Shown here: positions 56,835-64,000 of the stretch, one piece after another
Layout of the letters: every line of letters begins with the position of its first letter
Position numbering within the stretch: position 1 is the stretch's first letter
Origin: Eucalyptus grandis
Lineage: Eukaryota; Streptophyta; Magnoliopsida; Myrtales; Myrtaceae
NCBI RefSeq assembly: GCF_016545825.1
Contig: NC_052612.1
Span: 1,674,001-1,738,000 of the forward strand
DNA: 64,000 bases
Direction: 5' to 3'
Position numbers and translations under genes: made by a program
Notes under the pieces: generated by a model
The model's input: only the letters and a program-made list of their open reading frames with translations
The model's database searches: none
Told to the model about the DNA's origin: nothing

Positions 56835-59640
56835 TCATCCTCCCAATGATTGATTATAGGATGAGGCTATCTCAACATTTCTCCCAGATCTCTCCTCTAG
56901 CTTTTAGAAACATATGAAGTAATTGTGGAGAAACAAATGATAATGTGGCAAAGCTTTTGTTGATTTACCATTGTAAAAAACCAAAAGAGGTAGCAGATCC
57001 ATACCTTGGGCACCAGCCGCACAGATCTTCTTGGTAGGACTTCCATATGAGGATGTTTGGAGCATCTAGAAATTCTAACATCTGTTCCAACACAGCCACT
57101 TTGGTCATCACTATCCACTCGTAGCCTCTTTTGTAACATTTCATTGGAATCAACATCATCAAATCTTGAAGAACTTCCAGCAGCTGATTTTTCAAATTGC
57201 AAGCATCTGAAAGAACAAGCAAACCTTTATACTCAGGCAACAATAATAGAAAAAATAATACAAAATGCAATGCTTCGTGGTGTCATAAACTTACACAATA
57301 CTCTCCACCCCACTAGCAGTGCTGCTCCTCTCCTTAAGAACGATAGGATGCCGTTCAGATATATTGCAACATTTATATAGTTTCTTATTCATGTCTAATA
57401 ACAAGAAGCTAAATGAAGTAATTATTGAAATGAGCAATAAAACAGAGATTTGGCAATTTAATATTCACCACCTAGAAAATATACATATTCGAACAAATTG
57501 TCCATAGACTGCAAAGCACTCTTTGTTTTTTCCACAAGGAAAAATAATCAAGGGAAAAAAAAAGAGAGAGCACCTCTATGTCAGAACAAGTTGGAACATT
57601 TCCATCATGGTCTTGCTTAAGCTCAAAGGTGTTGGCTGATTCAGCCTCTGATTCACTTTTGTTCTTCCAATCAACCAGAATGTCGATTGTATTAGTCTTG
57701 AAAGGTGAAAGTGAATGCCCCAGAACACTTGCAACTTTCGACAAGTGCAACTCTTTGGAACCAACTCTGTACCCTTCAGGAACCTTCGCACCAAAATTAG
57801 TGGGTTTGCAGTTGTTTTGGAATTCTGAATTTATACAAGTCTCGCCACCATGCTTGGCAACGTGATCTGATGTGATAAAACTAACTGTGGTATCTGATAT
57901 TGTATGCGAAAATGAATCATTGCCAGACTTCATGTCGGGGTTATCGGAGATATTTGGATCAAAGCTGGCATTACAACCGTCCATGCCACAGGGTGCTGCC
58001 AGAGAAATTATCTGGCTCTGTGCAATTGATTCAGATTTGGATGAGATGGGCATCTGAACTTCTTCTAAACCCTTCGAAACTTCTGCATCCACGACACGTG
58101 GCACCTCAGCAGCGGAAATCAACAAACTGTCAACTCTATCAGGGTGAAGACAATCCCCCAAACTATTTCCTTTATCTTCATCCGAAGGAGCAGAAACCAT
58201 TTGGCTGTTATCTGCAGTCTGAGAAAGGGAACTTTTCATCACAGTATTCTCCCCAGGATGTCCAAGCTTCTCATGAGAATTTTGATTATTCATATGATTG
58301 ACACTCTCAAATATACAAACATCGTTTTTAAGTTTCTCAGCCCAGTCAGATGGGCTTGAGTTGAAGTCCACATGAAGATTAATTCCCTCTTCTGACCTGA
58401 CATGAAATTCAAAGGTAGAGGAAGGAGCTATGGTAGAATATACAGATGCAGAAATAACATCTGCTGCACAAAACACACCAGCCTCTTTAAACTGGATTTG
58501 GGACACGCACTGTGCCGCGCCAGATCCATGCAACCCCACTTTTTTCTCACAAGGTATCATTCTCGGGAATGCACCACAATGAAAACCAGTCTTATCATTT
58601 TGTAAAGAAAACTGAGAATAGGATGTCTCTGCATGTTGAGGAATTGGGTCTCGAGATATGTCCTGTATATTCAATTACAAGAGAACACCACAAGGAAGTC
58701 ATTCATTATCAGGCTATCAATGAAAATCAAACACATAAGCAGATGCAAAAGAACAGGCCAAAAAGATAAGGAATATTTAACACCTTTTACTACAAATTTG
58801 CATTTTTTCCAGAATAGAATTCTTTAGCATAAGAAAAGTGAAGAGAGTGAACCCTACAGAAAAATCTGAAATGGAGCTCACGAGCTTCAAAATACCAGAA
58901 ACATAAAATAAGTATGACAGAAAGTGATGAGAAAAGACAAGTTGAAGGAAATGCTAAACACAACATAAGCCAACAGAACTTGCATACATTAGAGATATAT
59001 ATATATTTTAATCCAGTAGTTCAGTTAGTCTAACCTCATCAAACCTTTGATGAGCCTCTACAGATCCTTCTAACTGATTGGCTTTCACAGTATGAAGAAA
59101 CCACTGCCTGACATCTTTATCTTGAGGAAAAGAAATTAATCCACAGTCACCGGCGACAGAAACCCCTGACAAAGTATTTCGTATAAACATCAAACTAAAA
59201 ATGAGTCAAGAATGATGCCCTACCAAATGACAAACTTCAGAAGACTGAAATCAGAAATTTATCAAGGAAGCAGCAGAAAGTGCATACCTGGACCTTCCTT
59301 TTCTGCAAATCTTAATTGTAAGTCACGATGCACCTGAGATAATGGCCTTAAATTGCATTCCTGAAGATTATTGATAATCACCGCGTCAGTCTCATACACA
59401 GATTGACAGGAATAAGCTGCATCTAAAAATTCAATCTCACCCAAAAAAGGAAGAGAGAGAACAAGTGATTCTTGATCAAAAAAAAAAGAATTAAGAGGTA
59501 ATTGCCTGCGAGCGAGAAGCTAGTAAATTTGCCAAATCAGATTTTGACCGGTTGGCAGGCAAACCATATTTTTTGCACAAAGTCTGAAGCTCTCTCCTAG
59601 AGAAGTTCATGTAGAAGTCTTCATTCCTTTTATCAAACAT
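56835..59640 (-). CDS. Uncharacterised protein with SAP-like N-terminal motif
   Basis: Seven coding exons on the minus strand fit together in frame: 59640-59506, 59435-59288, 59165-59035, 58662-57574 (border within one base), 57383-57295, 57206-57005 and 56900-56835, for about 619 residues. The N-terminus (NFSRRELQTLCKKYGLPANR followed by SKSDLANLLAS) resembles the two-helix SAP fold that binds nucleic acids. The large fourth exon is polar, Ser/Asn-rich and probably disordered. The C-terminus holds a basic-acidic stretch (LQKRLRVDSDD) and RRSVRLVPK, which could serve in nuclear localisation or nucleic-acid binding. I recognise no named family. The first intron would use a GC donor (CAG|GCAATT) and its acceptor (GTGAG) is weak; the last exon is inferred from phase and a TCTAAAAG acceptor. 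The start codon directly follows a leader acceptor (TTGCAG). Confidence 0.6.
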
Positions 59641-61050
59641 CTGCAACTATCTCAAGTGAGAGTACCGCACTCGCTGAGGAGAGGATGGATGAAGCCCTTA
59701 AAAGCACTGCGATAACATAGCACAGAAAAAATCACATATACGCATGAAATAAGCCATGAGGCAAATGCCAATTTGTTAATCTTTATCAACTTTAGGTTTC
59801 TTTGAATAAGTAGAAGGAATTCAGACGGAATTCAGATGACATGATTCACCTTTTTCACTCATGCAAATAATGATGGACCTTAGTGCCTTCTGTAAATTAT
59901 AACCTATAAAATTTCATGTAACATTCTTATTTCTTGCCCCTGAACTAAATTTGTACATCCTCTTTTCTTTTATCTCGCTCCCCCTACTAAAAGTCCAGAA
60001 ATGGAAACTTTTGTTTATCTAACAGCATCTATAGTAGCTTCAGCACACAAAAGAATGAAATAAAGAAAGCACATGGTTGGAGCAAGAATTACTGGTCCAA
60101 GGTCACATTTTGGGGCCATGGTGCATATTAGTAATCGACGGACCGAAAGACCAAGCTCATGCGCCATCGGAATTGCCAGATTTATGGACAATACTCCTCA
60201 AGTTTCGAAATTTCAGGCATAGAATCACATTGCAACAACAGGGGACAAAATACCAGCTTGAAGGAATCATCAGAGAAAGAGAGAGAGAGTACTAGGCTCC
60301 AACCAAGCCAAAAAGTGAAGAGTTTCAAGAAAGTGACAAAGGGTTGGTGTACGATACCGCCCAGCATCAGTCTTTCACCGTCTCGCTCACTAGTTGATAA
60401 AAGACACGCAACCCCAGAACCCAAGAACGATACAAACGACAATGGAAACCACCAAATCATTCAAAAGCTCAAGTTTTTCACCTCTAGATTTCACCCTTCG
60501 CTCGCCGCGGAACAAGGGCAAGCTCCAAGGTCCTATCGAAGCCGACGCGGCGCGCTGCAGAATCCGAGATTCGGACTACCACCACCTCGAGATCCAATGT
60601 ACCGCGGGAAGGAGCGCGCTTTCACTCAGCCCTCCACGGACTCCGTCGAGAACGAGCCGGAGACGAATCGAACGGGGCCCGAGGCAAGAGCTCTTCCTGC
60701 AGCCTGCATTTCCGCGGGTCAAAGGAGACGAAAAGAAAGAGAGAAAAGAGAGAGGAGGGGAAGCGGAAACAGTAGAGGGGGAGCCGAAAGTGTTACGTTA
60801 CCTGATTGGACAAATTTTCTCGGGAAAATCCGACGGAATCGCTCGGAAAATCGAAGCTAAAGGAAGAGAGAGAGAGAGAATGTGAGGGCGCGGCTGGCGA
60901 GCAGGAGGAGCGATGGAAGGGAAAAATGCCGAAACTCGAAGTTGAAAATCAGACAGTCTCGCTGCTCTCACTCGTTTTTCAAAGCTTTCACACTCGAAAA
61001 GCGGATTGAACCGCAAACTGGCGGAGAAGCAATCGCGTGGGCCCGTTGGA
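59641..61050 (-). promoter_or_regulatory. Spliced 5' leader and promoter of the SAP-like gene
   Basis: The acceptor TTGCAG at 59641 pairs plausibly with a donor at 60802 (AATCAG|GTAACG on the minus strand), giving a leader intron of about 1.16 kb. The non-coding first exon and start region would lie in GC-rich sequence at about 60803-61000, including a GA/CT run at 60864-60879. The plus-strand open frames of up to 233 codons at 60077-60885 are antisense to this leader. They have no homology and are not called. Confidence 0.5.
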
Positions 61051-61488
61051 CCACCATCCCCGGTGACCAAAATCTATCTCGACCGTTGATCGTGTGATAC
61101 AGATCCACGCAAGATCTAAATAGTACATGCTTAAGATGTATTCGGTGCGTATAATTTTACTGACCGTGCAATAATTTTCAAATGGACAGCAAATTTGTGG
61201 CCTTAGAAATCGGCCAGCTACCGGCTATCTTATATGATATGATCGGTGTTGACATGAATAATTTTTATATTTTTATTTGTTTCTCCTTTTGTTTTCTTTT
61301 TTTCATATTTTTTTTCCTTTCCCCAACAATTTTCGATCAAAATTGATTGGAGGAATTATATTGATAATTTGTTAAAAAATTTATGATTAAATTGATATCA
61401 ATATAATATATTTAAGACTTTTTTGGAAATTCCCCGTCATTCAATGTACCTATGAGTTGTACATGCTCATCACCTCTTCTCCGATGTG

Positions 61489-61496
61489 CTAGAAAC
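61489..61496. repeat. 8-bp target-site duplication, left
   Basis: CTAGAAAC precedes the left end of the second hAT element and matches CTAGGAAC at 62458-62465 in 7 of 8 positions. Confidence 0.7.
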
Positions 61497-62457
61497 TAGA
61501 GATGTGCATGGTCTAAGTGGTCAGTTCCCAACCTAAAACTGGAACCGCCCGCTAAAAACTGGTTCTGAAAAATTGGAACTGGAACCGCCCGCTAGTTGTA
61601 TGGATCTACTTGGGAACCAAATTGCCGGTCCAATCCGGGTCCAAGTGGATCCTTAGAACTAGTCCAACATCCGCGCCTTCCCTTTTCGCCCTCCCCACAT
61701 TTGCTTATTCTGGCTCTCCCGACTATGGTAACTTTATTCTCCTTTAAGTACTAGAGTTGTGGCGGTGTTCGTGGCGGCGGCAATCGTGACCCTCGCTTCG
61801 CTTCCGTCCCAGCCACTACCACCATCTTCGCCATTGCCTCTCCCGTCTCCCACTCCTCCCTCAAGACCAACAATGAAGAGGACAATGGGGATGAAGAGCC
61901 GTTCTTAGACTTGGAGTTCGCCCATCTCCGAAGATGAGGATGATAGGGAGAAGCATGAGGAGGGGGAAGAGGAAGAGGGGAGGTAAAAGCAAGACAAGCC
62001 CAACAACAAAAAAGATGATAATGACAATGAAGGCGGAGGTGGCAACGAGGATGGCGATGATGTGGAAAGAGTTCAAGTTCAAGGGAGGAAATGAGAATCA
62101 ACTCATTGTTTCGCCAAGTTTGGACTAGGACTTGAAGGGAGATGAGTAGATCCGAAGGTGAATCGGAGAGGAAGAGGGAGCTTGGGGAAATTTTGAATTG
62201 AGAGAGACAAGATGGAGTAGGAAAGTAGTGAATTGAAATAGGATGGTGATTGGAGCCCTAAATTTTAGATTTGCTAATTTTGATTTTTTAATATTAAAAA
62301 AAAATATAATATAACCTATTTGATCTAGGTGGGAGGGTGGGCGGATCCGCCCATGGAATCGAGAACCGGACCGACTTCCTTAAGAACCACCGATTCGAGT
62401 GGTTTTGGTCTCGGTTCCGGTGATTTGGACGAGTCCCGATTTTTTTGCACACCCTTA
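61497..62457. mobile_element. Non-autonomous hAT element with captured gene fragment
   Basis: The left end starts TAGAGATGTGCA. The reverse complement of the right end starts TAAGGGTGTGCA. Both subterminal regions are dense in GGTTCC, GGAACC, GAACCG and CCGGT motifs. Seven-of-eight matching 8-bp duplications flank it. The 961-bp element encodes no transposase. Its GC-richer centre (61750-62130) looks like captured coding sequence (see the MAKR-like entry). Similar GGTTCC/GGAACC text near 1145-1340 may be a remnant of the same family. Confidence 0.75.
61760..62130 (+). pseudogene. MAKR-like gene fragment inside the hAT element
   Basis: A plus-strand frame reads FASVPATTTIFAIASPVS and then EEDNGDEEPFLDLEFA. 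One base later the frame shifts to ISEDEDDREKHEEGEEEEG. An acidic tract followed by (E/G)PF(F/L)DLEFA and then a second acidic tract is characteristic of plant membrane-associated kinase regulators (MAKR2/5 type). The copy lacks a start, has a one-base insertion after DLEFA and several stops, so it is not functional. The assignment rests on one short motif in its acidic context. Confidence 0.4.
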
Positions 62458-62465
62458 CTAGGAAC
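62458..62465. repeat. 8-bp target-site duplication, right
   Basis: CTAGGAAC follows the right end of the element. It pairs with CTAGAAAC at 61489-61496. Confidence 0.7.
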
Positions 62466-64000
62466 CAAAAAGTTTTTTCATATGAGGTGGCAATACATTG
62501 CACAACTTTGCAAAAATTCACTCACAAACCCAGCTTAGATTTGTGATCCCGTAAAAGATAATGTGATACTACTAAATTAGCATACTCATCAATAGCCTTA
62601 CAAATTTATCCGTTTGCTTTGGATATTTTTCATTTTATGTGGCGAATTATTGGAATGAACACAAACGCTTTGTTCAGAATTCACATCAAACCTTTCCATT
62701 GGGAGACATAATTAAACTTAGAGAGATTTAAGAGTTCAAACGAAGATAGAATGTTGAGGCGTTGAGAACCCATGTTTTCATAGTTTCGTTTTCGATTTTG
62801 CCTAGATTATGGTTATGCGCATGTACCAATGTAGACAATCTATTGAGACTAAACCTTCGAATCATGTGTGGAATGATCTGATTTGGGTGGCGTTGGCTAT
62901 AATTCAATATCATATGAACTTAACTAGATCGATAGTTTTTTTTTTTTTGGTGAAGATTAGGTCGATAGTTTTTTATTTGCCTAATTTGTGAAGAAATTGA
63001 TGATCAATATATAAGTATTTATACATATGTATATACCGATCTAGAAAAGATCACATTCTAGTTGTTACATCTTTCTTAAGCATCGTCTCTCTTCTTGTGA
63101 TTGTTAAAGAAACTTTATTTTCCGTCTAGCATCGTGATTTACATTTGATTTGCAGTTGCATAATCGCGAGTTAGTGTAAGGCAAAAACAAAAAAGTTTAT
63201 CCATAATAAACATATTCAAGTTTGATTAAAATCTAAAAATATGAATTTCACCATGGTTTCTTCGATTCCCCATTAGTTCAGAATGTATATGACAAAATAT
63301 TTTCAGAGTATTTATAGAGATTAAAGAAATCCGAAAGGATAGGGTCCCATGATTGGTATCTAATGTTCTTTTCAGATGCACTTACCTTATCGTAAATGGA
63401 CTCCTTAAAAGGGGTTAAACCGAGTCCCCCGTGTGCGATTTACACGCTCTTCATGCTCATTCTGCAATCAAGTTTTAAACTCTCTTGATCCGTGCCATCG
63501 AAGTCGTCGTAACACCATCACCGAACGCATCATCCACCATGCAGGGGTCACAGTCGATCTAGTCGGTACGGTCGATTTGTATTTGTGTTGGTTTAAACCA
63601 TAAAATAAAGAGTGACCGTCTCCTATTCTTGTTCTTACTATTATGTTCATCCGCAGGATGATTTGCGCCTCTGATTTCCACAAACACGCTTCAAATGATG
63701 GGTCGAACAATGCCGTTGTCAAACAAAGTTTAAAGCCGAAAAAAAGTAGTACGACGAGCCGCGAGATCACATTTCGAAAGAAGGATTTAGCATAAGCACG
63801 CGCATTTTGCTTTAGGTGGCGCTGACTAAGAATAAATCACCACACCCTCATAAAAATCCTATGTTACTTCATTTTTCAGTGCCATGAAGCAGGCAAATCA
63901 ACCTCATCAACCCCTTATAGAGCATTCCTGGTCAACAAGGTTTGGCTTATAACTCCCAGTATAAAACCTCTCCAGTCAAGTCAGTTCCAGCTAAAAGTTC
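62466..64000. other. AT-rich right flank of the window
   Basis: No gene is supported. T runs lie at 62936-62949, and GTCGATAG/GATCGATAG text is repeated around 62925-62968. The 100-codon minus frame at 63468-63770 starts with a hydrophobic stretch but shows no domain and no splice context. Confidence 0.5.

Noticed and set aside
60077..60885. Plus-strand open frames of 233 and 163 codons antisense to the SAP-like gene leader
   Set aside because: They lie in GC-rich, GA-rich leader and promoter sequence, overlap each other in different frames, and show no domain or start context. They are better explained as chance frames.
63468..63770. 100-codon minus frame with a hydrophobic N-terminus
   Set aside because: It looks superficially like a signal peptide, but there is no conserved motif, splice context or promoter, so chance is more likely.

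Overview
The window is nuclear DNA from a flowering plant, most likely a eudicot. It has intron-rich genes with GT-AG borders, a cytosolic tRNA-Thr, orthologues of the plant genes CNX2, GCN2 and ACR4/CRINKLY4, pyrimidine-rich 5' leaders, Ty1/copia and hAT elements, and an insertion of plastid DNA. I cannot fix the genus from sequence alone; the order Myrtales is only an impression.

Layout. 1-4.6 kb is AT-rich and gene-poor, with one isolated acidic-repeat exon (minus) and a 140-bp direct duplication. 4.75-7.27 kb is a complete six-exon CNX2 (MoaA-type GTP 3',8-cyclase, plus). 8.8-9.8 kb holds a frameshifted proline/serine-rich cell-wall-protein relic (minus). 10.9-11.9 kb is a non-autonomous hAT element. 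12.5-14.8 kb is a small RRM-protein gene (minus) with a tandemly duplicated terminal exon segment. 15.6-17.2 kb is a rearranged plastid insertion (rpl20, rpoB and ycf2 pieces), followed by a small element with inverted ends. 18.8-44.9 kb is a complete 29-exon GCN2 (eIF2-alpha kinase, plus). Its fifth intron carries a 5-kb copia element with near-identical LTRs and a perfect 5-bp target duplication, and its last intron carries a MITE-like element. 46.08-46.15 kb is tRNA-Thr(UGU). 46.8-49.6 kb is the single-exon ACR4/CRINKLY4 receptor kinase (minus), with its promoter to 50.9 kb. 50.9-56.8 kb is gene-poor. 56.8-61 kb is a seven-coding-exon gene (minus) for an uncharacterised protein with a SAP-like N-terminal helix pair. 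61.5-62.5 kb is a second hAT element that seems to have captured part of a MAKR-like gene. The rest, to 64 kb, shows nothing I can support.

How the genes relate. They are independent housekeeping or developmental loci: molybdenum-cofactor synthesis, amino-acid-starvation and stress control of translation, epidermal and stem-cell receptor signalling, and RNA or chromatin-associated proteins. I see no cluster or operon-like logic. The interesting material lies in how mobile and organellar DNA has reworked introns and spacers. I did not find a convincing undescribed system. The best leads are a copia insertion that looks young by its LTRs but has a wrecked coding region, a duplicated terminal exon in the RRM gene, a gene-capturing hAT element and a mosaic plastid insertion.
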